A DNA stretch of 64,000 nt, from NCBI RefSeq assembly GCF_048569485.1, contig NC_134359.1:32779496-32843495 (forward strand). The letters are read 5' to 3'. The DNA is from Anomaloglossus baeobatrachus (taxonomy: Eukaryota > Chordata > Amphibia > Anura > Aromobatidae). The notes under the pieces are model-generated. The model was not told the DNA's origin, searched no databases, and was given only the letters and a program-made list of their open reading frames with translations. This document shows positions 1 to 9,912 of the stretch, one piece after another. A program made the position numbers and the translations under genes. Every line of letters starts with the position of its first letter. Position 1 is the first letter of the stretch.

Positions 1-498
1 TGTTTTATTGGGATGTGATGTGATATACCAATCCAAAGAAGCAAGGAAATCCTCTCTCCAGCATGATACTGCCACCACCATGTGTGACAATGGGTATGGT
101 GTTTTCAGGGTGAAGTGCAATATTAGTTTTGCACCCTACATTGCATTTTGCATTTAGCCCAAAATTTTTTCCTTTGGTCTTATCTGACCACAGCACCTTC
201 TTCCAAATGCTTGCTGTGTCACCTACATGGCTTTTGTAAATTGTAAATAGGATTTTATATGGCTTCTTGCTTTCAATAAATGTATTTCTTTATGTCACTC
301 TTCCATAAAGCGCATATTTGTGGAGTATATGACTAATAGTCATCCTGTGTACAGATTCTCCCACCTGAAATATGGATCTCTGCAGCTCTTACCGATCAGT
401 TGGCCAAAGGCCTTCTGGCTCCTTCTCTAATTAGTGTCCTCCGTGCTTGTGATGTCAGTTTAGGTGGATGGCCATGTCTTGGAAGATTTGCAGTTGTG
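1..498 (-). mobile_element. Tc1-like transposon remnant, cut by window edge
   Basis: On the minus strand a short frame (5-196) reads WSDKTKG, followed by PIVTHGGGSIML. These are the first catalytic-Asp region and the HGGGS segment of Tc1 transposases. More degraded transposase-like sequence continues to about 498, where a Harbinger-type MITE begins. The frame is broken and the other end lies outside the window, so this is a dead fragment. Only the Tc1 group is secure. Confidence 0.75.
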
Positions 499-1725
499 CC
501 GTACTTTGCACGCTGCGACATCGCTACTGCGATATCGTCGGGGTCAAATCGAAAGTGACGCACATCCGGCGCCGGTAACGATGTCGCAATGTGTAAAGCC
601 TAGATGCGCCGATAAACGATCGCAAAAGCGTCGTAAATCGGTGATCTGTGTAGCGTCGGTTATTTTCATAATGTCGCACCAATAGGAGATACGATGTTGT
701 TCCTCGTAACTGCGGCAGCACACATCGCTGTGTATGTGTCAGGTTTCCGGGTTTTCCAGTTCTCTTTTGACAAAAGCTTGCCCTCGGTTAACATGGAGTT
801 TACTGTTCTGTTGCCCTACTTCCTGTCCAGCTGCTTAAAAGGCCGCCTCTAAGCCTAGTCCAGTGCCTGAGTATACTGCTTGCTGTGTGCTCCTGCCTTG
901 CTGCTTCTAATTCCTGATTGCCTTTGGATCCTCCTGAAAGACTACCGACCGACTCTGGACCATACCCGGTTTCTTCAAGCTGTGCCCGGACTCCGTCTGC
1001 CGTCTGTGGTCAGCACTTCTGCCCGGTTCCTTCCGGTTTGTAACCACTCTGGACTATCATCCCGTACGGACACTTCTGGACTTTACCACTTGCCCCTTGT
1101 GTCCCGGCTGCTGCGCATTTAGGCCTTCCGGGGTGATTGCTGGACAGTCCCTGTATAGGGGTTCGCTCTGGTGGTCTCCCTGGGGGAGTCCGGTGCGTGG
1201 CCCCGGGAATTCCCTTCGCTCCGTTTCGGGAAAGTATTTCCTGTGTTTGTTCTGCTGTGTTTGTTCCGTTCTGTACCTACCGTGGTTACATATTATAAAC
1301 ATCTTGTACCAAGAACTCGTCTCTGGTTGTCATTGCCCTAACGCTATCGAAATCCTCAGAACATACAATAGTATTACAGTATGAAGCCGCAGGAGCGAGG
1401 AACATCTCCTTAACTGCTTCCCGCCGCCAATGCAGAAGGAAGGAGGTGGGCGGGATGTTTACGTCCCGCTCATCTCCGCCCCTCCGCTTCTATTGGCCGC
1501 CTGCCGTGTGACGTCGCTGTGACGCCGCACGACCCGTTCCCTTAGGAAGGAGGCGGTTCGCCGGCCAGAGCGACGTCGCAGGACAGGTAAGTGCGTGTGA
1601 AGCTGCCGTAGTGATAATGTTCGCTACGGCAGCTATCACAAGATATCGCATGTGGACGGGGGCGGGACTATCGCGCTCGGCATCGCTAGCATCGGCTAGC
1701 GATGTCGCAGTGTGCAAAGTACCCC
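499..1725. mobile_element. Harbinger-type MITE, interrupted by a solo LTR
   Basis: The left end (GTACTTTGCACGCTGCGACA) and the reverse complement of the right end (GTACTTTGCACACTGCGACA) form terminal inverted repeats. Without the solo LTR at 737-1378 and its duplicated site the element is about 580 bp, the same length and type as the copy at 8236-8818. Both carry GC-rich inner parts with repeated GACGTC-type motifs. No transposase is encoded. The target-site duplication is not clear in this copy, so the superfamily rests on the sister copy. Confidence 0.6.
737..1378 (+). mobile_element. Solo LTR of a Ty3/Gypsy-like element
   Basis: The block begins TGTCAGGTTTCC and ends GTATTACA, and is flanked by an exact 5-bp duplication GTATG (732-736 and 1379-1383). 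A 642-bp TG...CA block with a 5-bp duplication and no coding part fits a solo LTR left by recombination between two LTRs. A promoter-like CTTAAAAGG near 833 suggests the + orientation. It lies inside the Harbinger MITE and so is younger than it. Which Gypsy family it belongs to is unknown. Confidence 0.75.
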
Positions 1726-1969
1726 TAAGTTTTAGATTGTGTGCCAGCTCCCTAGGACCTTTCTATCAGTGGTTCATAAATTATTCTTTTCTTATTTATT
1801 CTGGGTTGTTTTTTCTTTGTTTTGTTTTTTTTGTTTGTTTTTTTTTTGGGGGGGCTATGTGGAGAATGATAGATCCAAGAAAGGTGACATTTTGTGTAAA
1901 ATACTCCAAAGGACCTGATTTACTGACTAATTTGTACATATTGGCAAAAAAATTTAAGCAAGCATTAAT
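1726..1969. other. Unassigned AT-rich spacer
   Basis: Contains T-rich runs and a G run near 1850. I see no gene or recognisable repeat here. Confidence 0.4.
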
Positions 1970-2150
1970 TTAAGGGGAACCATCCATTAGGAGTTTCATA
2001 TATACAGTAAAGTCAGTCCTATACTGGTGCTAGGATGCTGAATGTAAGCATTGCTTTTGTTCTGAGATTGGAGGTTTTATTTCAGAAATATGTGCAAGTA
2101 AAGTTCCAGCAATGTACTGCTATTTGATTGACAGGTGCAACAGGAAGGGT

Positions 2151-3207
2151 GTTACGGGGGGCTGTCTGATAATAATCTAAAGGAGTATCAGACAGTCAGG
2201 GTCCACCGTGCAAAGACTTTGCTGCAGACTATGGCAGAGTGCAATACCTCTGTTAACTCACAGAAGGATATAATAAGTAAGTAAAGCAATTCCTCCCTTA
2301 CTTGGAGGGTGTGTGGAATGATCTCTGTTAATAATCACAGAGACAAAGGCAATGTGTGCGAAATGGCACCTACCTAGGTCCGCTCTTCTAGTGGTGCAAA
2401 AGAAACGAACAGCAGCGTAAGCCGCACAAAGCTCCTACCTGCGTTCGCTCCACTAGTGTGCGAGGACACGAACCACTAGATATGGCACCTGCCTAGGTCC
2501 GCTCTTCTAGTGGTGCAAAAGAGACGAACAGCAGCGTAAGCCGCACAAAGCTCCTACCTCTGTTCGCTCCCCTAGCATGCGAGGATACGAACAACTGCCA
2601 GACGCAGTATAAGGAACGTTACCCTAGCGGCAACGTCCACCTACGAGTCGAATCACAAGGCCCAGCCAGACCATGTGCCTCAGGCACCTGCCTATGTCCG
2701 CTCCCCTAAGAGGTAAGGATACGGACAGCAGCCGAAGCTGTAAGGTATAAGAACGCTACCCTGCCGGTAGCGCTCACCTAGCATAGACAGAGGAATGCCT
2801 AGAGGGACGTGCACAGAGCGTCTACTCTTATGCATGAACCAAGAGGACTGAGCGCCATGCGGCGTGTGTCAGGGTCTTATATAGACTCTGTACCTCATCC
2901 AAGATGGAGGACACCAGAGCCAATCCGCTGCCAGAACGACAGGAGTGACGTCATGCTGGCCTATCACTGAGCAAGGCATCACAAGCACATGACCAGCGAC
3001 CAATCGGCATAGAAGGTGTCAGAGACATGTGACCTCGTGTCAGCGATGATGTCACCCGCACATGTGCAATGGCTCCAAGATAGGACTTAGTCTCTGGCGC
3101 TCGCACATGTGCAGTAGCAAGAAATCTGGACTTAGTCTCCAGCGCTCGCACATGTGCAGTAGCAAGAAATCTGGACATAGTCTCCAGTGCTCGCAGCAAC
3201 CGTAACA
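2151..3207 (-). repeat. 3' LTR of the chromovirus
   Basis: 1057 bp, starting TGTTACGGGG and ending CCGTAACA on the + strand. It has internal sub-repeats, including a duplicated block with CTCGCACATGTGCAGTAGC near 3090-3170 and repeated GGTCCGCTCTTCTAGTGG blocks. It matches 7296-8939 almost base for base outside the MITE. Confidence 0.9.
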
Positions 3208-3218
3208 GTACCTCCCCC

Positions 3219-6200
3219 TCAAGGGCCCCCCTCCCGGCGACGCAGGTAATCGGCAACTAAGTCGGGAGCATGGACAGCCTCCTCAGGCTCCCAAGAGCGA
3301 TGTTCCGGGCCGTAACCCTCCCAATCTATCAAGAAGAACCTGCGCCCTCTAACCATCTTAGAACCAACTATGGCTCGTACCTCATAGCTAGAGCGAGAGG
3401 AATCAGAGGCAGGAGAGTGCACTTCACGAGCATGAGGTAAAATAGCCGGCTTTAGCAGTGAGACATGGAATTTGTCATGAATCCTAAGATGGATGGGTAA
3501 CTTCAATTGGTAGACTACAGGATTTACCTGTCGAAGAACCTCATAAGGACCCAGGAAGCGAGGAGCGAATTTTACAGAGCTCACTCTAAGTCTCACGTGT
3601 TTTGCAGAGAGCCACACAAAGTCCCCTGGAGAAAAGACAGGAGCCGGGCGACGAAACCGATCGGACACCGTCTTCATACGGTCCTTAGCTGCTTGGATCG
3701 ACTCTTGAGTCTGATCCCAAACCTCTCTGGCATTAGTTGCCCAGTCGGCCACAAGAGGAGGAGGTGCAGCAGCGGGAAACGGTACCGGTACCCTAGGGTG
3801 TTGCCCATTATTGAGTACGAACGGTGTCTGCCCAGTGGCCTCAGCCAACGAATTGTTAAGGGCAAATTCTGCCCAGGGTAGGAGGGAGCACCAGTTATCG
3901 TGGTTCTCAGCAACAAAGTGTCGAAGGTATATAATCATAGATTGATTGGTACGCTCAACCAAACCATTGGTCTCCGGATGGTACGCCGAAGAGAGATTCA
4001 ACTCAATTTGCAGAAGGCTACAAAGATCTCGCCAGAAACGGGAAGTAAATTGAGGGCCTCTATCACAAATGATACGATCTGGCATCCCGTGAAGCCTAAA
4101 GACATGCTTGAGGAATAGTTTGGCTAGTACTCTGGAAGATGGGATTCTCGATAACGGTACGAGATGAACCATCCGGGAGAAATGGTCTGTAATGACCCAC
4201 ACAAATCTATGTCCCTGTGAACATGGAAGATCACCCACAAAGTCCATGCCTACCACCTCCCATGGTCTATCTGGCACTGGTAAAGGATGCAAGAGCCCAG
4301 CCGGTCTCTGCCGTAATGGACGGTTGCGAGCACACGAGTAGCAGGAACTGACATATCTCTTGATGTGGCTGGCTAAGTGTGGCCACCAATACCACCTCTC
4401 CAGTAACTCTCGTGTCCGCCTAATACCAAAATGCCCACCCACCTTTGAGGTGTGGGCCCATGACAGTATATCATTCTGTCGATCAGGCGGAACAAAGGTC
4501 TTGCCCAGTGGGATTTGGTCTAACGTCACAGGGGAGAGCGTATGAAAAACCCTGGAGGGAAGGATAAGACGAGGTTCGTCAATCTCTTCCTGGGTAGAAA
4601 GCATAGAGCGAGACAGGGCGTCTGCCTTGTTATTCTTACTCCCAGACAGATAGTTGATGGAGAAGTGAAAGCGGGAGAAAAACAAGGACCAGCGGGCTTG
4701 GCGAGGATTCAGACGCTGAGCGGTTTGTAAGTACGTCAAATTCTTATGGTCTGTATAGACCTGGAAAGGATGTTTCGCTCCTTCCAGCAAGTGACGCCAC
4801 TCCTCCAAGGCTAATCTCAAGGCGAGCAGTTCCCTATCCCCAATGGTATAGTTTCTCTCTGCCGGTGAAAAGGTTTTCGCAAAGAAGAAACATGGCCTTT
4901 TTCTACCTGCACCGTTCTTTTGATACAAGACCGCACCAGCACCCACTGAAGAGGCATCAACCTCTAAGAGGAAGGGCTTACTCTCATCGGGTCTTTGAAG
5001 AACGGGAGCAGTTGAAAAGTGTCTTTTTACTGCCTCAAAAGCCTGAGATGTCTCAGTAGACCAGGCTTTGGGATTAGCACCTTTCTTAGTTAAGGCCACC
5101 AAAGGGGCCACCAAAGTAGAAAAATGGGGTATGAACTGCCTGTAATAATTTATGAATCCTAAGAAGCGTTGCACCGCCTTCAAGGAATGAGGTTCAGACC
5201 ATTGCAGGACAGCAGAGAGCTTCGCAGGATCCATAGCCAGGCCCTCTTGTGAGATAATGTAACCCAAAAAAGGCAATGAGGACTGCTCGAATACACATTT
5301 CTCGAGTTTAGCAAACAATGAGTGCTCCCTTAAACGGGAAAGGACACGAACGACATCCTGACGATGAGTCTCCAGATCAGGAGAAAAAATCAGGATGTCG
5401 TCCAGATACACCACTACTGAGGATAACAGTAAATCCCTGAACACATCGTTTACGAAGTCCTGAAATACTGCGGGTGCATTACATAACCCAAAAGGCATGA
5501 CGAGGTATTCATAGTGACCGTCTCGGGTGTTAAAAGCGGTCTTCCATTCGTCACCCTTTCGAATTCGTACCAAGTTATACGCACCCCGCAGATCCAACTT
5601 CGTAAAAACTTGAGCTCCTCTCAGTCTGTCAAAGAGCTCCGAAATTAAAGGTAATGGGTATTTGTTCTTTATTGTGATTGCGTTGAGACCCCTGTAATCT
5701 ATGCAGGGACGCAAATCACCCTCTTTCTTCCGAACAAAGAAAAACCCAGCTCCCGCGGGAGAGACAGACTTACGAATGAACCTCTTCTCTAAACTCTCTC
5801 TTATATAGGTCGACATGGCCTCCGACTCAGGTATCGACAGGGGGTAAACCCTGCCTTTAGGTGGAACCGAACCTGGGATAAGGTCTATGGCACAGTCATA
5901 CGGCCTATGGGGTGGAAGAACCTCAGCACCCTGTTTGGAGAACACGTCAGCGAAATCCAAATAGGGTGTAGGTATGGGAGAGAGATCAGTTGATGCAACG
6001 ACCTTAAGTGGTAAGGGAAGACATCGGGACTGACATTTCGAACCCCAACTAATAATGCTGTCAGACTCCCAGTCAATGTGAGGAGCATGAGTCCGAAGCC
6101 ATGGAAGACCCAGAAGGACGTCGTCTATACCCTCAGGCAAAACAAGAAAAGAAATCTCCTCTATGTGACCCTGAGACAGGGAAAGGCGCAAGGGAACTGT

Positions 6201-6347
6201 CCTCAATGTAATGGAGTCAGACAACATAGTTCCATTAACAACACGGACAGGAATAGGCGCCTCTAACATGATAGAGGGAATATTGTGTCCCTTTACAAAT
6301 CCTGAGGACACAAAAGTCCCGTCAGCTCCGGAATCCACAAAAGCCAT
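3219..6347 (-). CDS. Chromovirus pol: protease, RT, RNase H, integrase, chromodomain
   Basis: A 1042-residue frame. Near its start is the aspartic protease motif VDSGADGTF. Reverse transcriptase follows at roughly residues 190-400, with FTKLDLRGAYN and VVYLDDILIFS. RNase H (LLEVDASSVGAGAVL) lies at about 460-590. Integrase has an HHCC zinc finger, then GMDFVGDLP, CDRGPQFTS and NGLVERTNQ supplying the D, D, E residues. A C-terminal chromodomain (FFLIDWEGYGPEHRSWEPEE) defines the chromovirus lineage; such domains steer integration toward marked chromatin. This is the ordinary Ty3/Gypsy order, unlike the second Gypsy element in this window. The frame is open throughout. Confidence 0.9.
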   Translation of the reverse strand: MAFVDSGADGTFVSSGFVKGHNIPSIMLEAPIPVRVVNGTMLSDSITLRTVPLRLSLSQGHIEEISFLVLPEGIDDVLLGLPWLRTHAPHIDWESDSIISWGSKCQSRCLPLPLKVVASTDLSPIPTPYLDFADVFSKQGAEVLPPHRPYDCAIDLIPGSVPPKGRVYPLSIPESEAMSTYIRESLEKRFIRKSVSPAGAGFFFVRKKEGDLRPCIDYRGLNAITIKNKYPLPLISELFDRLRGAQVFTKLDLRGAYNLVRIRKGDEWKTAFNTRDGHYEYLVMPFGLCNAPAVFQDFVNDVFRDLLLSSVVVYLDDILIFSPDLETHRQDVVRVLSRLREHSLFAKLEKCVFEQSSLPFLGYIISQEGLAMDPAKLSAVLQWSEPHSLKAVQRFLGFINYYRQFIPHFSTLVAPLVALTKKGANPKAWSTETSQAFEAVKRHFSTAPVLQRPDESKPFLLEVDASSVGAGAVLYQKNGAGRKRPCFFFAKTFSPAERNYTIGDRELLALRLALEEWRHLLEGAKHPFQVYTDHKNLTYLQTAQRLNPRQARWSLFFSRFHFSINYLSGSKNNKADALSRSMLSTQEEIDEPRLILPSRVFHTLSPVTLDQIPLGKTFVPPDRQNDILSWAHTSKVGGHFGIRRTRELLERWYWWPHLASHIKRYVSSCYSCARNRPLRQRPAGLLHPLPVPDRPWEVVGMDFVGDLPCSQGHRFVWVITDHFSRMVHLVPLSRIPSSRVLAKLFLKHVFRLHGMPDRIICDRGPQFTSRFWRDLCSLLQIELNLSSAYHPETNGLVERTNQSMIIYLRHFVAENHDNWCSLLPWAEFALNNSLAEATGQTPFVLNNGQHPRVPVPFPAAAPPPLVADWATNAREVWDQTQESIQAAKDRMKTVSDRFRRPAPVFSPGDFVWLSAKHVRLRVSSVKFAPRFLGPYEVLRQVNPVVYQLKLPIHLRIHDKFHVSLLKPAILPHAREVHSPASDSSRSSYEVRAIVGSKMVRGRRFFLIDWEGYGPEHRSWEPEEAVHAPDLVADYLRRREGGP

Positions 6348-6442
6348 AATAGGCCATGTATTCTCAGATAACGAGAGCTGACCTGGGATACAACACTTAG
6401 AGGGTGCAGAAGACGTCTCTAGTAACCCCCCTCTAATGGTTA

Positions 6443-7267
6443 CTAGGCCAGGGAGTTTCCCTGACGACTAGGACACTTGTTGGCATAGTGCCCAGCCTGA
6501 CGACATACGTAACATATAGGAGGACCAGACTTGCGTAGTCTGGAGGACGTATGACCTAACTCCATAGGAGTGGGAGATGTTTTAGATGCTGAGGAAGATG
6601 GTAGTGGACCCTCAACAACTGGAATAGCCCGATGCTTAGGGCGTGAGGAAGAGACCTCGAGTCTACGTTCCTTATGGCGTACATCGATCCTCGTTGCTAC
6701 TGTGATCAAGTCCTCCAGAGAAGCAGGGACCTCACGAGTAGCAAGAGCATCCTTGACATAGCCTGCCAACCCTCTCCAGAAGACAGGAATCAACACCTTC
6801 TCTGGCCAATCTAGTTCTGCCACCAGAGTTCTAAAAGCAATGGCATAAGAACTAGTGGATAACGAACCCTGAGATAGATCTAACAGTCTCAGGGCCGCAT
6901 CATGGGTAACCTGCAGACCCATGAATACCGCCTTAAGAGCATCAAGAAAGTCTTGATGTCTCAGAGTAACCACATCAGAGCGCTCCCATAGGGGAGTCGC
7001 CCATTCTAAGGCTTTGTCCTGAAGTAAGGAGATGATAAAGCCTACTCTGGACCTCTCCGTAGAGAAGCGAGAAGAGTTGACCTCTAGGTGTATCTGACAC
7101 TGACTAATGAAACCACGACATGATCTGGCATCGCCAGAATATCTGTTTGGCAGAGCAAGTCGAGGATCATGTGCAGCTGTCACCATGGTCTGAGGTTTAT
7201 CCTCTATACTCTTGAGCCGTGACTCAAGTACTTGTATGTAACGGTGTAACTGCTGATATTCTGCCAT
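6443..7267 (-). CDS. Chromovirus gag
   Basis: A 274-residue gag frame. The N-terminus has a heptad-like, probably coiled-coil stretch (about residues 5-22). A capsid-like middle follows (from LPNRYSGDARSCRGF), and a single CCHC zinc knuckle lies near the C-terminus (CYVCRQAGHYANKC). The start codon is 28 bases from the 5' LTR. In the sushi-like group gag and pol are usually expressed by programmed frameshift or read-through. Gags of this kind are the known source of the domesticated PEG10/RTL family in mammals; this one is part of an intact-looking element, not a domesticated gene. Confidence 0.85.
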   Translation of the reverse strand: MAEYQQLHRYIQVLESRLKSIEDKPQTMVTAAHDPRLALPNRYSGDARSCRGFISQCQIHLEVNSSRFSTERSRVGFIISLLQDKALEWATPLWERSDVVTLRHQDFLDALKAVFMGLQVTHDAALRLLDLSQGSLSTSSYAIAFRTLVAELDWPEKVLIPVFWRGLAGYVKDALATREVPASLEDLITVATRIDVRHKERRLEVSSSRPKHRAIPVVEGPLPSSSASKTSPTPMELGHTSSRLRKSGPPICYVCRQAGHYANKCPSRQGNSLA

Positions 7268-7295
7268 AACTGCCAGACCCTTGGCTCAGTCCTAA

Positions 7296-8939
7296 TGTTA
7301 CGGGGGGCTGTCTGATAATAATCTAAAGGAGTATCAGACAGTCAGGGTCCACCGTGCAAAGACTTTGCTGCAGACTATGGCAGAGTGCAATACCTCTGTT
7401 AACTCACAGAAGGATATAATAAGTAAGTAAAGCAATTCCTCCCTTACTTGGAGGGTGTGTGGAATGATCTCTGTTAATAATCACAGAGACAAAGGCAATG
7501 TGTGCGAAATGGCACCTACCTAGGTCCGCTCTTCTAGTGGTGCAAAAGAGACGAACAGCAGCGTAAGCCGCACAAAGCTCCTACCTGCGTTCGCTCCACT
7601 AGTGTGCGAGGACACGAACCACTAGATATGGCACCTGCCTAGGTCCGCTCTTCTAGTGGTGCAAAAGAGACGAACAGCAGCGTAAGCCGCACAAAGCTCC
7701 TACCTCTGTTCGCTCCCCTAGTATGCGAGGATACGAACAACTGCCAGACGCAGTATAAGGAACGTTACCCTAGCGGCAACGTCCACCTACGAGTCGAATC
7801 ACAAGGCCCAGCCAGACCATGTGCCTCAGGCACCTGCCTATGTCCGCTCCCCTAAGAGGTAAGGATACGGACAGCAGCCGAAGCTGTAAGGTATAAGAAC
7901 GCTACCCTGCCGGTAGCGCTCACCTAGCATAGACAGAGGAATGCCTAGAGGGACGTGCACAGAGCGTCTACTCTTATGCATGAACCAAGAGGACTGAGCG
8001 CCATGCGGCGTGTGTCAGGGTCTTATATAGACTCTGTGCCTCATCCAAGATGGAGGACACCAGAGCCAATCCGCTGCCAGAACGACAGGAGTGACGTCAT
8101 GCTGGCCTATCACTGAGCAAGGCATCACAAGCACATGACCAGCGACCAATCGGCATAGAAGGTGTCAGAGACATGTGACCTCGTGTCAGCGATGATGTCA
8201 CCCGCACATGTGCAATGGCTCCAAGATAGGACTTAAGGCTACTTTACACACTGCGATATCGGTCCCGATATCGCTAGTGTGGGTATCCGCCCCCATCTGT
8301 TGCGCGACACGGGCATATCGCTGCCCGTGCCGCACAACATCGCCCAGAGCCGTCACACATACTTACCTGCCCGGCGACGTCGCTGTGACCGGCGAACCGC
8401 CTCCTTTCTAAGGGGGCGGTCCGTGCGGCGTCACAGCGACGTCACTGAAACGTCACTGAACCGCCGCCCAATCGCAGCGGAGGGGCGGAGATGAGCGGGA
8501 CGTAACATCCCGCCCACCTCCTTCCTTCCGCATAGCGGCCGGGAGGCAGGTAGGGAGAGCTTCCTCGTTCCTGCGGCGTCACACGCAGCGATGTGTGCTG
8601 CCGCAGGAACGACGAACAAACTCGTTACTGCTGAAGTAACGATAATTGGGAATGGACCCCCGTGTCGCCGATTAGCGATTTTGCACTGTTTTGCAACGAT
8701 GCAAAATCGCTTATCGGTGTCACACGCAACGGCATCGCTAATGCGGCCGGATGTGCGTCACAAAATCCGTGACCCCAACGACTCCGCATTAGCGATGTCG
8801 CAGCGTGTAAAGCCCGCTTTAGTCTCTGGCGCTCGCACATGTGCAGTAGCAAGAAATCTGGACTTAGTCTCCAGCGCTCGCACATGTGCAGTAGCAAGAA
8901 ATCTGGACATAGTCTCCAGTGCTCACAGCAACCGTAACA
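7296..8939 (-). repeat. 5' LTR of the chromovirus, with a MITE inside
   Basis: Same sequence as 2151-3207, but 1644 bp long because a 583-bp Harbinger-type MITE sits at 8236-8818. Only this LTR carries the MITE, so the MITE arrived after the retrotransposon. Confidence 0.9.
8236..8818. mobile_element. Harbinger-type MITE in the chromovirus LTR
   Basis: Ends are AGGCTACTTTACACACTGCG and the reverse complement AGCGGGCTTTACACGCTGCG. A 3-bp duplication TTA flanks it (8233-8235 and 8819-8821), and the other LTR gives the empty site (GGACTTAGTCTC). A TTA duplication with such ends is typical of PIF/Harbinger. It is GC-rich, non-coding, and a sister of 499-1725. Confidence 0.8.
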
Positions 8940-9260
8940 AAGGGAATATGTGGGTCGGGTCTTGCTATCTATTCCCACCTCGGTCTGCACTGGAATTAAG
9001 GTCTATGATGGCGACAGGGGGAGGAAGGCCAGGCAGGCAAACAGGGGCGGCATCAGATGGCAAGACCCGACCCACATATTCCCTTCCTGTTGCACCTGTC
9101 AATTAAATAGCAGTGCATTGCTGGAACTTTACTTGCACATATTTCTGATCTAAAATCTCCAATCTCAGAACAAAAGGTATGGTTACATTCGGCAGCCTAG
9201 CCCCAGTACAGCACTGGCTTTACTTTATATATGAAAATTCTGATGGTTGGTTCCCTTTAA

Positions 9261-9564
9261 ATCTCTTAAGGACAACACTATAGAGGTTCTGCTCTGTATT
9301 TTTTTTTTTATAGGGGGGGGGGGGGTGGCAGTTGGAATATCTCAAGATGTCAAGACTCCAGACAGCTGAAACTTGATGCAAAACATTTAGATGTGCACAA
9401 TTTACAGATGTCCCACATTTCAGGGCGATTGGTCCAGTTGTTTGGCCGTGCATAATGAATGATAAATAATGCATTATGCCGTACATAATGAATGGACCTC
9501 AAACAACAGAAATTAAGTTTTATGTAGCCAGATATATACATTTATATAATCATATATTATTTAC
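9261..9564. other. Unassigned spacer
   Basis: Holds a T run followed by a G run (9301-9326) and a small inverted motif around GCATAATGAATGA/GCATTATG. No gene seen. Confidence 0.4.
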
Positions 9565-9725
9565 TTAGATGGCACCATTAATGTCTACAGCACGTTACAG
9601 ACAGCATCATCGCTGTCCCCATTGGGGATCACAATCTATATTCTCTATCAGTCTTTGGAGCGTAGGAGGAAACCAAAAAACCCCAAATAAACCCACCATA
9701 ACACAGGGAGAACATACAAACTCAT
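9565..9725 (-). mobile_element. SINE fragment (frog tRNA-headed SINE)
   Basis: The reverse complement reads GAGTTTGTATGTTCTCCCTG, then GTGGGTTTTT and a CCTCC..CTCCAAAGAC block, as in the better copies at 53483-53751 and 56049-56316. The tRNA-like head is missing where the Tc1 at 9729 begins. Confidence 0.65.
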
Positions 9726-9912
9726 ATACAGTGGGGAAAATAAGTCTTTGATCCTCTGCTGATTTTGCAGGTATTCCCACCTACAAAGAATGGAGAAGTC
9801 GGTAATTTTTATCGTAGGTAACTTCAACTGTGACAGAATAAAAAATATCCAGAAAATTCCATTGTATGATTTTTAAATAATTAATTTGCATTTTATTGCA
9901 TGAAATAAGTAT

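Larger units (their letters stand above)
2151..8939 (-). mobile_element. Ty3/Gypsy chromovirus, looks whole
   Basis: A complete LTR retrotransposon in minus orientation, flanked by a 5-bp duplication AAGGG (2146-2150 and 8940-8944). Parts in element order: 5' LTR 7296-8939, gag 6443-7267, pol 3219-6347, 3' LTR 2151-3207. The gag frame opens only about 28 bases after the 5' LTR, and no tRNA-complementary primer site is evident there. That leader fits the Tf1/sushi group, some of which are reported to self-prime (inference). The LTRs differ at only about four positions by eye, apart from a MITE inserted in the 5' LTR, so the copy is young. It looks whole or nearly so. Confidence 0.9.
1970..9260. 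mobile_element. T2/Kolobok-like MITE split by a Gypsy element
   Basis: Both ends carry TTAA followed by inverted repeats (TTAAGGGGAACC on the left, GGTTCCCTTTAA on the right). Next to them are long inverted arms containing AAGTTCCAGCAATG on the left and CATTGCTGGAACTT on the right. Without the Gypsy insertion (2151-8939) the MITE is about 500 bp. A second copy at 37760-38308 has no Gypsy and shows the empty site, which makes the nesting firm. TTAA flanks and the TTAAAGG start fit the T2 MITEs of frogs. No coding capacity. Confidence 0.7.

Noticed and set aside
3219-7267. A domesticated gag or chromodomain host gene
   Set aside because: Both frames lie between near-identical LTRs with a fresh target duplication; this is simply a young retrotransposon.
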